NCBI GenBank assembly: GCA_947652115.1
Contig: OX393563.1
Span: 8,504,159 to 8,568,158, forward strand
DNA from: Blastomussa wellsi
Lineage: Eukaryota > Cnidaria > Anthozoa > Scleractinia > Plerogyridae
DNA: 64,000 nucleotides
Direction of reading: 5' to 3'
The position numbers were made by a program, and so were the translations under genes. Shown here in pieces: positions 47,401 to 59,472 of the stretch (position 1 is its first letter; every line of letters starts with the position of its first letter). The notes under the pieces were generated by a model. The model saw only the letters and a program-made list of their open reading frames with translations. It made no database searches and was not told where the DNA came from.

Positions 47401-49225
47401 GAGCTGCATGACAGATCTGTCTGTGGATGTCCTTAAGATCACTAAACACCCCAGTGAAGCAGCCATTAAAGTGCGTTGGAGGATTAAAGGAATACCATTG
47501 ATCAGAAAATTAGTTCCATTCATTGGAAGAAGGGTTAAAGTTGATGAAGATGGTTTCAGGTACAAAACCACGCCTTTTACTTGTTTAGCATTGATTTAGT
47601 AAGATTTCGTACCTACAGACACCCAATTTCCAAACTGTCTTCATACCAGCATGAATTTAGTACCAGGTGGGTGGTCATTGAGCAAATAACAATTCATTAT
47701 TATGAAATGGGTCCCCTATATTTTTTCGTGACGCGTGAATGGGCATTTTTTCTTTGGGTGAAGCGTGAATGAGGATTTATTTTTTCTGTGATTTGTGAAT
47801 CTATATTTTCCTGTCCTTGGGAAACTGGTTTTCTATTTTTTCGTGATTCATGAAATTTGGATTTACTTACGCGTGATTTGTGAAACAACGACTTTTGTGG
47901 GAATAATTTTTCACTTTTTTGGAGATTTTAGTGCCATTAAAGCTCGTAAACTAAACCAGACTAGATTTAAAAAGCGCACAGCCTGTCCATATGTCTTTTG
48001 GTTGCTTTTATACGACGACAAGAACGAAGTCTGATATTACCAAAAGATCGCACATTCAGTAATGGGAGGTAAAATGTTTAAATACATCTTTGTAATGATT
48101 TGTGAAACGTAGGTTTTGCAAAACGTGAAAAGAATTTGTATTTCTGTGTGATATACGTTGTTTCAGTCTGTGCATTTTTGCGTGAAACATGATTGCTTGC
48201 CTTTTGCCGTGAACTGTTTCTAGAATTTTTCGTGAAGCGTGAAAATGCCAATTATTTTTGCGTGAAACTGTTTTCAGAAGATGTCTAGGGGACCCTCTAT
48301 GAATAGTATAAACTCAACAGGGAATTTTGCACTAACAGCATGTTTTTGACATCCTCCTATATTCAACCATCCTTGTAAAATACTATAAATTGCTTTTTTC
48401 TTTGTGCAGATATTTGGATGGCTTTTCTGTATTTGAAGTAGGAAGTGATGGCCTTATTCACTGTCACAGACTCCACAAGGTGTGTATCAAAGACTACAAT
48501 CCTGGCAAGAACTTATGAACACTTTCTATGTATTGCAGACCTATGATGCTAGGGGAATATCCTGTGATAGACGAACATCCTATCCAAAGAGGAAGTAGAA
48601 ATACTCCTAGTTGTTTAATGCTATGGAAACCAGGATAAACTCCGACATGATTTACCACCAGGCTGTGGGAGACACAGTTGCTACCTGATTAGTGTGCTCG
48701 CCTCCGGATTGAGGGGTCCGGGTTTGAGCCCTAGCTGGGGACATGGTGTTGTGTTCTTGGGCAAGACCCTTTACTCTCATAGTGCCCTCTCCACCCTGGT
48801 GTATAAATGGGTAACAGCAAATTTAATGCTTGGGGTAGCCTTGCGATGGACTAGAATCCCATCCAGGGGTACTCCTAGTCGCTTAATGCTAAGGAAACAG
48901 GAGATAAGCGCTGGCCTGATGAACCACTTTGGCTCAAATGCAGACTTTACCTACCTACCTAGCTGGAGTGGAATGAAGACTTTACTTTACTGAATGGGAG
49001 TAGTGTTTAAAATAATTAATAGTCGCATCATTTCTGTTTCAACTGTAGGTGATGCCATCATCATCAAAGGAAAAGGAGAGTCCATTATGGATGGTTATCT
49101 TCTTGCCATTGATCCACATCCTCAATCCAAGGCATTGTGAATCATTTTGTGCATATTTTGAGTGCAGCAGCACTGATAAAGAAATTGAACCTGTGCCTAC
49201 AGACTCTGATGCCCTTGCTTGTTAG
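44422..49225 (+). CDS. C6orf136: C6orf136 / DUF2358-family protein
   Basis: Five exons, 44422-45051, 46100-46188, 47350-47559, 48410-48479 and 49049-49225, join without a frame break into 391 aa. The N-terminal 210 residues are Lys/Ser-rich and poorly conserved. The conserved C-terminal domain follows: 'IPEFFLKRPNYAIYHKKIKF' and 'NNITGITT', 'VLKITKHPSEAAIKVRWRIK', 'DGFSVFEVGSDGLIHCHRL' and 'HKVMPSS', the order and signature of the DUF2358 domain in vertebrate C6orf136, an SnoaL/NTF2-like fold protein reported as mitochondrial and of unknown reaction. An acceptor-like 'tttgttttag' at 44400 suggests an upstream noncoding exon. Introns carry a hAT-like MITE and several SINEs. Confidence 0.85.
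45646..46030. mobile_element. hAT-like MITE ('CAGGGCTCGACAC' termini)
   Basis: Perfect 13-bp TIRs 'cagggctcgacac' and 'gtgtcgagccctg' with the CAGGG...CCCTG ends typical of hAT elements. Inside, 'actagcca' and 'ggctagt' blocks recur. The 8-bp flanks 'tgaacatt' and 'acattatt' do not match cleanly, so the target duplication is not proven. A degraded relative, with 'tcaagccctgatatta', lies at about 62370-62632. In intron 1 of the C6orf136-like gene. Confidence 0.65.
46352..46625 (+). mobile_element. tRNA-derived SINE copy
   Basis: Plus-strand member: 'gggaggcatggtggcctaat' head with a short deletion in the A-box region, B box 'ggttcgagccctgg', 'aagacactttactctcacag', and tail-side 'aatgctacagaaaccgggat'. 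A degenerate second piece of the family follows at about 46720-46885. Confidence 0.85.
46720..46885 (+). mobile_element. Degenerate SINE fragment
   Basis: 'gacacttcactcccagtgcc' , 'gcaacctgcaatggactagc' and 'tgctacagaaacctga' match the body and 3' part of the SINE family at lower identity. The tRNA-like head is missing. Confidence 0.6.
47709..48302. mobile_element. Element with internal 'cgtgaa' subrepeats
   Basis: Outer 'gggtcccctata' and 'taggggaccctcta' look like short TIRs. The body is made of variants of 'ttttcgtgaagcgtgaa' and 'gtgatttgtgaa' spaced irregularly in one orientation. In an intron of the C6orf136-like gene. Class unknown. Confidence 0.5.
48540..48963 (+). mobile_element. 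SINE pair: 3' half followed by a full copy
   Basis: 48540-48660 matches the SINE 3' half ('gtagaaatactcctagttgt', 'aatgctatggaaaccaggat'). 48664-48963 is a full copy with A-box region 'gttgctacctgattagtgtg', B box 'gggtttgagccc', 'gggcaagaccctttactctc' and the tail 'gactttacctacctaccta'. The adjacency could reflect insertion of one copy into the tail of another. Confidence 0.8.
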
Positions 49226-49763
49226 AACAATTCACCAACAACAAATTGAGCCAATCATGGCAGAAGGAAGCATATGAAACCAATCCGAACTAAAAGCAGA
49301 AACAAGTAACTCGTGGAAAGCACAGGAAAAATGAGTCAAGTAAAATCATAAAATGGTTTTGTAACTTAAATGCAAAGAGAGAAAAAAGATCAGGATGTCT
49401 TTGGTCTGATTGGTCAGGGCATGTTTGGGGAGTTTTATGAACCAATCAGAAAAATAAATGGACTCTCTGTACACAGTAGCACTTACCAGAGGAGGAGATT
49501 AGTATAGCCAAGACTGACCTCATTGTATAACACTCAAGCATAATTTAAGCATATTAAGTAAACACTGTTTACAGCAAAATAATAGGTGCCATATTAGAGC
49601 CACTCGATGGTGAACAGGGGAAGGGAGAAAAATGGTAGGCAAATCAAACTGATCTAATCAGAAAGAATCAAGGCTTGATTACCAGCTGCAGCTGTTGGGA
49701 AGTGAGCCCAGAGGCAAACAGAGACTGGGCGTGATAGCACAACAGAACAAACAAGTTACCATG

Positions 49764-50088
49764 ATAGAGTACCGAAGTGTGACGTGACAAATATTCAAAT
49801 TTTTGAAATTATGGGATTCATTAAGACCTTCGGAAGGTACATGACGAAGAACGCCCACTTGCCAAAAATCAGCATCTTATTTCAACTTGGGGGTGAGATA
49901 TTGGCCCTTTCATGGTTCAGCGACTCGATGCAAATCCTTGTAATTTTGTCTTGGTTCTAAACGTTTAGATACTGAGATACTGATTTTTGGCATGTGGGCA
50001 TTCTTCATCGTGTACTTTCAGAATATCTAAGTAAATCCCATAATTTCATAAATTTAGTTTTTGTGACGTCATCACTTCGGTACTCTAT
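49764..50088. mobile_element. TIR MITE ('atagagtaccgaagtg' family)
   Basis: Termini 'atagagtaccgaagtgtgac' and the complement of 'gacgtcatcacttcggtact' with 'ctat' pair over about 25 bp, and 'aatttttgaaattatgggat' pairs with 'atcccataatttcataaatt' at 50035-50055, then 'ccaaaaatcagcatct' with 'actgatttttggcatg'. Non-coding. Confidence 0.75.
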
Positions 50089-50410
50089 AGCTAGCTGTGT
50101 AAAAAGAACTAAACTAATGCCAATTTCATGTCCTGGGTGGTGAAAACAATACTAACATGGCTAGTACTGATAATATTTTTAATTATTAAAGGGGCTTGTA
50201 TTTAAGAAGGGGTTTGTTTTGTTCTGTACTGTGTCACAGGATAACAATTTGGAACAGGCAGTGTATACTAACTTGCAATGGCTAAATTACCAGCCATCAA
50301 GGTTTTGAAAATATTGGTCAATTTACCCTATAGGGCAGTGTTCTAAGTAAAGTTTCTGAGTTCTAAGTAAAGTTTCTGAGAAATAATAAATATTATATAC
50401 ACCTCTTTTA

Positions 50411-50515
50411 CCCCAAACTTTTGCATAATCATTGTTTGCAATTTCTCCTGGGACATGAAGATGTCCCAAGGGAAATCTAAAACTATGCCTATGCAAATTT
50501 TTTGGGGGGTAGACG
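50411..50515. mobile_element. Small inverted-repeat MITE
   Basis: 'ccccaaacttttgcat' pairs with 'atgcaaattttttgggg', and 'tctcctgggac' with 'gtcccaagggaaa', around a loop 'atgaagat'. Confidence 0.55.
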
Positions 50516-51853
50516 CAGTGTATTATGGTATTGTGCAAGTAGAGAATTTCTCAAGAACCACTTGGCAGGAACCACTTGGAAGAAAAATACTTCAGGAAAC
50601 AAGAAAGTAGGTTATAGCAAAAAAATTGGAAATAGTAAATAATGGAGTTATAACAAAATCAGTGTGATGGTTAGGTGTTTTAGTCTTCTTCCATCTCCAA
50701 TGGTACAGTCAGCTAGGGGTGTTAAAGAACCCACACACTGTTGAGGTGGGAAAATAATCGGCATATTAGCATAGTATTGGTAGAGGCCTAACACACCTCT
50801 TCAACCTCGGGGTAAATAAATATATGATGAAGGTAAATACAAAGGAATGCCTGGGCAGGGACAGAGGCTGGGTTGGAGGAGCTTTATCAGTGGCCTATGC
50901 TCCACAATGGAGAAGAAAGGCTGTACAAAAACAAAGGAACATAAATTTTTGTGTTTAATTTCTCAGTTTCTTAGTGTTAGTGTCTGTTGATCAAGAAGAT
51001 AATTTGAAACATTTGAGAGAGTGCTTCATAAATTTCACTTCCAATCACCTTGAAGTTTTGCAGCTGAGAGAGCAAACCATAACAAATTTCTGGCGATATT
51101 TTCCAGTATTGGCTTTTAAGAACTTAAAAAACAAGCCAGTTTTTTCAAGTTTCAATCTATTTACATCCTTGCCATCCTAAGTGACAGGCGGCAACAAACG
51201 GTTTCAGTTTAGTGATGTAGTCCAAGGTAATAAAACTGCACCATTATTTTTGGGTTTCCATTGATGGAAGAACACTTATTTCAGCATTTTAAAATGATAC
51301 CAAAATACTGTGACAGTGCCCCTTTAAATCAGCTAAGTGTTTGGAAATGTGTTTTAGAAAACAATACTCTTGTGTTTGATAAACTGCATGATAGAGCAAC
51401 ACAGGGTGAGAAACAGCCACTAACGATTTTATTGTCATTTCTGCCTGTTCCTGGTCTATCTTTTCGCCCAAATGATGCACATTGTTAGTAATCCAAACAT
51501 TGTCATGACTGCATAAATACATCATGCTACTCATTCACACATTCCTGAGTGATCCAAATGTTTTCATGTTTGCATATTATACAGTAATATACACAATAAG
51601 GAATGTTTTAACGACCGCTACATCACACGCCAACAGTGCCGAACTGTTATAACCAAAGCGGTAATCAAAAAATTGTTCCCCCCATCAAGTTGATCTTTCA
51701 ACTGCGAGCGTAGAAGCTGAGGACTTGAAGACTTTATTATAACTGACATGGTGTTAAGCAACATATTTCTTTCTGCCATCAACCACAGGCTTGGTAAATT
51801 CTTGGCTCGGATGAACACTGACTGGGAGAGACACTTCTTGATTTTAGTTGGCA

Positions 51854-54800
51854 TCAACTGGGTTTAGGCTGGTTGTTAATTGGTAGACACGCTTTTCGGG
51901 ATTCATCAATCCTGTTCTTGTGAATTTGAAAGGCAGGAGTTACCCATCTTCCACAGGAGCACTGCATTCCTAACAGAGAGAAAATTAAAAGTTGTTATAA
52001 AGTTGCAAAAATTTCACAAATAAAGTATTGTCAGTAGCTGCAGAGTTAATCCATTTAAAGCAGCCATGTTACAACATTTTGAGGCATTTTTTGGCAAAGA
52101 ACCATACCACCCTTAACTGATAGGAACCTCAAAAAATAATTTACTGATGAGGAAAATATCAAAGATGTAATACTAAACCCAAAATGAACAAGCATGGGTA
52201 AGGATGGAGTACCATGGGTACTAGAAGTTTTCTCGCAGCAAGGGAAAACTTCACAGCTGCTGCCATGAGTGGAAAGCCACAAAGCCTCTGGTACCCAGGG
52301 TAAGGATGGAGAAGATTTAGACAGATTACAAAATAGCAACTTAGTAATTTCAAAACTTTAGGCTCAATTTTTAAAGATGCACAAGCCATGATGCAGCTCC
52401 TTTCAGACATTCACTTCCATTTTGCTTCCCTTTTCTGAAATGTTTCCGCAAATAAACCAGCGAACAAAATTTAGGTAGCCAGATACAGAATAAGTTGCCA
52501 TGGTATTGGGCAATCCATACCTGCCCAGTTGAATGATCCCAGTCTTCCACTGCACTTAGGACAAGGAAGCTGAAAATGAGAAAATGGAAAGGTGACTTGG
52601 ATTGGAATACTTCAATTTAAACAGACAAACAAAGAAATTGTCTTACTAATTAAAGTTAACTGTAAACAAACCAGATAGATAGACTGACTACCTATCTATA
52701 ATCCTCATGGTATTGTAGGCACATTCATGTATCTTGGCAGATGAGTGCTGAATATTCTGACGCAATGTTTTAGCCACCATATTTGATAGGAATGATGGAG
52801 CAAGTATGGGGTGAGTGGTTAAATAGTTGGGCTAGGGAGGCAGTATAGGGAATGACAAACTCGGGTGAATCCCCACTCCCTTCCACTTTCCTTCTGGAAT
52901 CCAGGATGCTGGCCAATGCAAAACATAATTTGCTAAGCCTAAATGCTTACAATAAAGGCTAACTGGTGCACAATGCAGTAACTGACACAAAGGATTTATT
53001 TTCAAATAATTACTTGAATATTAATTTTCATATTTCCACAGAATAGAGCCCTAAAACACCTAAAATATACACAGAAATGAACTACCTTTCCTTCTGTTGT
53101 CCCCTCTAGTAAAGGAAGCATCCAGCTAACAGGTTCAATGAATAAAGATGTACATTGAATGTTGCTATTGCTTAGTTCTACTGCATTGCAATCCTTTTTA
53201 TGCCTCTTGAATGACCCTTGACCAATGCCAGCCTCATGTGCAATACATGAATCACCACCAAACAACACAAACCTGAACATAGATCATTCAAAATTCTAAG
53301 CATTAATTTTGTTTATTCTAAATTCTCACTTGCGATGTTATAATTTATGAAATTCAAGAAATTCTCCCATCTCCCTACATTGTAGTTCCACAGGCTTGCA
53401 TTGTATACAATGGCTACAGCAACATGTACCTGACCACAAAGACTGGGGGAGGGAGGTGGGGGTACTTGACCCATGCTTGGGTATAGGGGTGCTGCTGGGC
53501 TTTTGAAACCCTAACGCTGGGGACTTGTGGCCCCATATTATTGTGCAATCAGAATCCTTCATCGAGCATCTTCCTGAAAATGAATTTTTCATTGGGAGGA
53601 GGGGTGCTGTGCTTTCTTCACAATATCTTCAACCCCACATTTCTGAACTTTCTGGATCTGCCCCTGCCAGCCTTTTCTACACATAATTTGCAGCCCTAAT
53701 ATTAAAGGCCTGCAATGCATACAAAGGCTTAAGCTACTTACATAAACCTTTGCATGCATCACACCCTCTATTTACATTGTGTGTCACTGAAAATAATAAT
53801 AATCAATTCACTTGTTACAAAATAAACATTACATGATGGACAATTAGAACCCAAACTAAGATGACACTTGGGCTGAGCCAGACCTTTAGAGAATCACTGA
53901 ACATACGAAAGGACAAGTCTGCTTGCTAGGCATTCAATTTTGAGTTACACTGTAATAAACTACTCAGATACTCAAAGGATAGTGCAGAATGCTATGCGTT
54001 GAAAGACCAAACATGATATGTATTAGCCTTTTCATTACAACGATAGGCCAATACTTTTGCTTGTTTGTATAACCTAATACTTTTGTTTTTCTTGTAAACA
54101 CTGTAACATGATACTTTGTGTATTCATGCAAAAATGAATTTCAATATTTTAGAACCAGTTGCTGGTAAGTAACAGATCAGACTTTGAATTCCCATCCCCC
54201 AGAATCCCACGTTGTTTCTAGACTAGTTCCCTGAGTTGTTAAATTGTGGGCAATTAGCACAAAGCATGATAGGTGTCTCATTTTTCTGCATGACAGAATT
54301 TCAAAATAAAGGTTCACTGATGTTTTGTGATCTATTAGACATCCACAAAAATATTTCCTCAAAAATAATAAAGCATGGTTGAGGTAGAATATTTGTTCCT
54401 AGTTGTTACCAAATTTGTGCCTAAAATCCCAGGGGAAGATTTTGATATTTAATTGACCAGAGCTGGCACGTTTGCAATGATAGCTGTTTCTCTGTTTCTC
54501 TTTGGAAACCATTTTCAAAGTGCTTTTAAAAACAGAGAAAAATAAATAGTACACACATCTTTAAAGCTTACTTCCGAAAGCACCCAAACTTGTTTGCCAG
54601 TGTAGGAGTTGCAACAATGGAAGGCAATTGTATGTTTACCAAAAACTGTGTGTCATCAGTTAGTTAATCTCCACCAAATCAGCATTTTTTTGAGCGCAAG
54701 TAATATCAAATGGCCTCAGGACACATGCTTCCTACAATGTCTTACGTGACTTTCCGTCAATCATTCCATACCACTGGCCAGGAGGGACGCACACTCTTGG

Positions 54801-57463
54801 ACCAGCAACATAGACTAGTTTTCTGCACATACACCAAGAGTGAAGCATTTTGTTCTAGAAAGAATGCTACCATAAGGAAAGCAGAGGGCTTTCTGAAACA
54901 ATTAATACCTTTCTGAGGTTTAATCTGATGCAGACTATAAGTTTCTCCCACCACCCCTTTCCACAAGCCAGGATAAATATTTTATATTAGTGGATTAGCA
55001 ACAACAGCCTACTAATCTACACAAAAAGTGCACCCTGCACTAAAATAAAAAAAATAAAAATTAAAATAATGCGTTGTAAAATAGTTAAAACTCATCAACA
55101 ATAGATGAGGTTGGGGGATGGTGCTTATACGGATGGTGGGACCGAGAACGTACGAGCCAAGAGCCATGGTAACCATGGCAACCCTGTGAGCGGCAACCAC
55201 CATCCAGCACCGTCACACTGAAGAGCAATTCAGTGGAAGTGTTGATACCTACCTGAAAGGGGAGGGGAAGGGCGGGGGAGAACAGCACGAAGGCTTCGCA
55301 AACTCAAAGAGTGAATGCACAATGATTCTCAGAAACCTGAGCCCTGTAAATACCAAAACCCCTGAGACTTACCAGGCCGCCCCGCGGCAACACGAGCCGC
55401 CATAAAGAAGACCGCTGCGTGCATTGTCTCGATTTTAACTTCGCCTAAATTACATTTAGCCACTGAAGCTTTTGAAAATAGAATCTATTTCAGCCTATTA
55501 GTAAAGTACCTGCATTTTCTACATCGATATGTCTGGTGACTGGAAGCAGTTCTGTCTTTGAGTTCTTCGATGAGTGAGGAGAGTATATCTTTTGTAGCAA
55601 ACTGTTGACCTGAAATTTAACATACCATTATTTACAAAATTAATTATGAGTCCAATAATTGATCTGAAACCATTTTGATGGGTGAAATTTGTCTGGTAAT
55701 GCATAAGGCCTTGGCCTATCGCAAGCTGTTGAACAATGGAATTATTAAAATTTTTAGTCGCCAGACTGCATTACACGAGGTACAAGCCATAGGCATACAT
55801 GATGAAATAAAAGGTTTGCAAAACATTATAGGGCAATTTTAAACTTCCAATTTTTATGATGCGAGAGAAACATTCAGAGAAAATTTTGAAGCAAATCAAA
55901 AGGATGAAAATAAATCCTTTTTTATTTTGAAAATAGCAAATAACTTTCAATACAATTTTCTGGAGGGATACAATGTCTGAGAAAAAGGCCACTGTGCATC
56001 GTCAATACAAAGCCATGTAGTTGCCATTTAGCAACTAAACCTAAACTGTTAGTCGCCACAGATGAAATTTTAGTCACATTGGCAACAGAATAGGCAACTG
56101 CACCAGAGGTCAAATTGAATCACAACACATGTCCACATGTTTCAATGAAAGAACAAAGGATCAAAACACCCACTCTGTATCTGACAAGCCAACAGTTGTA
56201 GTCTGTACTGTTTGTAAACAGGATTGGTGTTATCAACTGTGTATCCCATGGCTTCATAGAGTTGAAGTTGTTCAACAAAGCCTGCATTGGGACTAAACAA
56301 ATTAAAAAAATCATCGATCAACTACTGGACAGGTATAATTTTTTGTACATACATGCACTGGTTTGATTGAGCTTTTCAAGTCAGACAAATAATTATAATA
56401 AATAATTATCATGGAAATTTAATGTTAAATTTAAAAAAAATATATATATATACCGGTATATGGTAAATCAAAACTAAAGATGCTTTAACAGGGTTGTAAC
56501 ATGTAGAATTTAAGAGAAAAAAAAACATAGAAAACAAGACAAAGGATATAAGTAAGCAGTCAGGCACATAACAAAGTAAATGATTATGTTAACTCTGAAA
56601 CAATAGAATTTCTGAAATAGAGTATATATTAATTACTTAGATGGCCGCACAGAGATACAAATTTTATCTTTGAGTGCTGACGGTATCTCTAAAGAGTGAG
56701 CGCAATGAACGAGTGAGAGATACCATCAGCATGAAGTGGTCAAGTAATATTCTGTTTATTATACAGATATTGATGAAAAGTCCAGAAAAAAACAAAACTT
56801 TTGTTAATCATTTTCAAAAGAGCAAACAAGAGTTCACCTTCTGCAAAACTTGTTTACATGTAGCATACTCAAAAAATTCATGTTAAGGAATGAAATATTC
56901 TATAGCTCTGACCGCCCGCCTAAACGCAAAGTTCTCTTTTAATTTGGTAATAACATGTGGAAGGTAAAAATAGTATTTTCACTGTGCACAATGAAAATAT
57001 GATTTTTAGTAGAAGGAAGAATCCTGGTATTTCATAATAAGAAAAAAGAAGACAAACAGAAGACAGCATGCTTTATCCAAATATTTCCAAACAAAAAAAA
57101 AAGAGAAGGGTTTAAAGAAATTCTTACTTGGCTTTGGGATAAACGCTCTTTATGAAATCAGTGGCCTCATTCAATGGCATTTGGTTTGATTTCATGAGAT
57201 GTGCCAATACAACAGTTGCACTGCGAGATACACCTGCCAGGCTTCAGTAATCAGAGCAAAAAGGTGTGAGAACTGATACATGATAAGCAAACAAATAAAC
57301 AAAAACTGCATAGCAGTCAATTCCTTTCCAAAAACGCGGTGCGATCGTACGTCTCCCTTGGCCCCGACGTTACTAATCAAACCCTTCGGTAGTCAAACTT
57401 AATTGAGCATATATAATTTGGTTTTATCAACCCAGTTGATAAAACCAAATTATATTGTTATAC

Positions 57464-57504
<41 letters not shown>

Positions 57505-59472
57505 TCCTCTATTAATTGAGCATAACCAAGCTCAATCAAATTACTGGGTTTGATTAGTTCAATAATTGAACTCAGCTGAACCCCAAAAATGTGCAAGGGG
57601 CTTTGATGGGTTTGATGTATCAACTAATCTAACTAGTCAAACTCAACTGAATCCAATTTCACATAACCAAGTTTGATTAATCAAAATACTTTGTGCAAGG
57701 TTGATTGCAGTCCATTAGGTAACATTTAATGTAGCCATGATAGTTAGTAGAACTAACCATGATGGAGCCTTATAATATTTGAGTGATTGGGTTTGATGTT
57801 TGATTGAGTTCGATTATTGGGAATCACACATTTGATTGATTGGTAATATTGGGCTGTGCAACTTTACAATAAATATCATTTTATTTCAACCATTTCCGGC
57901 GAGGTTATTAATTTTGGCCACAAGAACCAGCCGTGTGATTCAAGACAATTGTGGTATTTTGGGGTTTCACTTTGGTAATCAAATATTGGGGGTGGGGGAG
58001 GAGAGAAGAGAGGTTAATGTATGGAGGCAAGCATCAGTTGAGCTTCAGATATTTGCCTAAAACTATTACTGTTCAATAAAATGTTTGTACAACTTTTTAT
58101 AAACTGGCGGTTTGGATCTCTCTCTCTCTAATTTCGGTAGTCTGACATTCCAGGTCTCATGATTTTTTAACGGTATTTTGGTCCACCCTGATGCACCTAT
58201 CAATGGTAAGCCAGGGGGCAGGAGGCCAGGCGTAAGCACGGCATTTCAACTGAGCTGAGATTTTCTGTTCAAGGGCATTTGTGGATGGTCAAGAGTCACT
58301 AAAGTCGATAAAATGTTGCTAAAATATCCACTAAGATGGTCCAAAGTCTGTCCCCACTACAGGACAATAAATACAAATCCCCCACCCATGCCCAACCTTC
58401 TCCCGCCCCAGGCTTAATGCATGGTTCAATTGTACCTGTAACCATCCCCCCAGCAACCCCTGGACAAGTCCAGGCCTTTCGGACCGGGGCTGGGGAATCA
58501 ACCTCGTTCCCAGGGTTCTCTCCTTCCCGTCCCCTGGAGTGTGAGCATGAGGTGAGAGAGAGACACTGGGAACAAGGTCGGTGGGGAATTGTTTTAAGCA
58601 GTCTTGTCTGGGGGGGGGGGGGGGGGTTAAATCAAAAGGGTCTTCACAATGTTCTTCCTCATACCCCACTTATACTAGGTTGAGAAAATGGTGCCATACC
58701 GTGCGAATGAGACTGTCTATTTTCAGCGAAAATCCTTTATCATTAGAACTTTTGAAACGGCTGATGTGATTGGATTCCCTTTGTTTGATTTCAGCGAATC
58801 AAATCGTGTGTTCCCAGAGACACTTGTTCCTCGTGCACAGGCCCAGCCAGCTAAGAGGGACAAGCGGCTCTGGGGACGAGAATGACGTTTAACAAGTCAG
58901 CTCTTAATTATGACCGAGGTTGCAATAGCAAGTGGCTAAGTCGCAAGAAGTGAGGGCCTTTGCGGTCGCTGTCAGAAACGTTTGGGTCTTGAAAAATGCC
59001 TTCTTTTGCTATTTTTACAGACATCAGTATTTTTATCTCGATTGTGTACAGAAAATGATGTACTTGTGGTTGACAAGGAGTCCAGGGGGTGGGGAATTGT
59101 CTTTTCCTGTGTGCCCGGAGGGGGGGGGGGGGTGGTAACGTGTAGAACTGAACCACGCATAACATTGATAGGTGCATGAAAAGAACCAAAATAAGTCCCA
59201 GAGAATTTTACCTACCAATGCACAATCACACTTTTCTTTTCCTGCAAACCACTGGCGATAAACTCAGAACATTCGTCAAAGAAACTTAAAAGATCTGCTT
59301 CAGGCTCGTCAAGGCAAGGGACATGCTTTGATAAAATTCCATCTTCTTCTATTTGAAGTGGTTCAATGTCCACAGTCAGGATCCTTAATTTATCTCCTGG
59401 TAACGTCACTTTTGCTAAATTGTTTGCATCAGTCCTTGTTCCGATATAAAGGCCTTCCTTGATGAGAGCCAT
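51854..59472 (-). CDS. DUSP12: Dual specificity protein phosphatase 12
   Basis: Seven exons in transcription order: 59216-59472, 57128-57241, 56174-56292, 55510-55609, 53086-53272, 52521-52569, 51854-51969. All phases agree; 313 aa, human 340. N-terminal phosphatase domain: 'MALIKEGLYIGTRTDA' with its general-acid region near 'CLDEPEADLLSFFDEC', and the active site 'HCLAGVSRSA' with Cys86 and Arg92 (HCx2GxxR, where Ala is usual at the Leu position). The codon for Cys86 is split by intron 1. Then 'AGFVEQLQLYEAMGY'. The C-terminal zinc-binding part has 'RCRKCR', 'LPCPKCSGRLGSFNWAG' and 'QCSCGRWVTPAFQIHKNRID', as in Yvh1/DUSP12. The family works in late 60S ribosome maturation (Mrt4 release), through the zinc domain, besides its phosphatase activity. 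Shares a short bidirectional promoter with the FBXO38 homologue. Confidence 0.94.
53273..55509 (-). other. Long intron of DUSP12
   Basis: Intron between exons 55510-55609 and 53086-53272. No exon was recognised inside. It contains divergent 'aatacttttg' repeats (about 54040-54115) and a GC-richer patch at 55110-55400 whose + frame reads a short 'DEVGGWCLYGWWD' peptide before a stop; I could not assign it. Confidence 0.5.
57416..57515. mobile_element. Third copy of the 28236-28515 foldback family
   Basis: 'tttggttttatcaaccca' and 'gttgataaaaccaaattata' form the inverted core, followed by 'ttgttatacttcccaccgac' and 'gcagcaccacagtttcttta', the reverse complement of the tail of the 28236 copy. 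Lies in intron 1 of DUSP12. Confidence 0.8.
58488..58885. mobile_element. Cluster of GC-rich inverted-repeat fragments
   Basis: 'acctcgttcccagggttctc' pairs with 'gagacactgggaacaaggt' (58500-58578), followed by a G17 run (58610-58626). A second block, 'tgttcccagagacacttg' to 'ggctctggggacgaga' (58810-58882), resembles other 'tcgtccccagagcc' repeats. In intron 1 of DUSP12. Confidence 0.5.

Larger units (their letters stand above)
49226..51853. other. Intergenic between convergent C6orf136-like gene and DUSP12
   Basis: Holds MITEs at 49764-50088 and 50411-50515 and a 19-bp direct duplication at about 50342-50380 ('ctaagtaaagtttctgag' twice). The remaining frames lack recognisable domains. 3' untranslated regions of both genes are probably included. 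Confidence 0.5.

Noticed and set aside
55085..55288. GC-richer patch with 'GGWCLYGWWD' peptide in a DUSP12 intron
   Set aside because: Looks protein-like for about 20 residues but ends in a stop with no splice signals that I can support.
58331..58683. Proline-rich and glycine-rich frames on both strands
   Set aside because: They derive from a GC-rich inverted repeat and a G17 run in DUSP12 intron 1.
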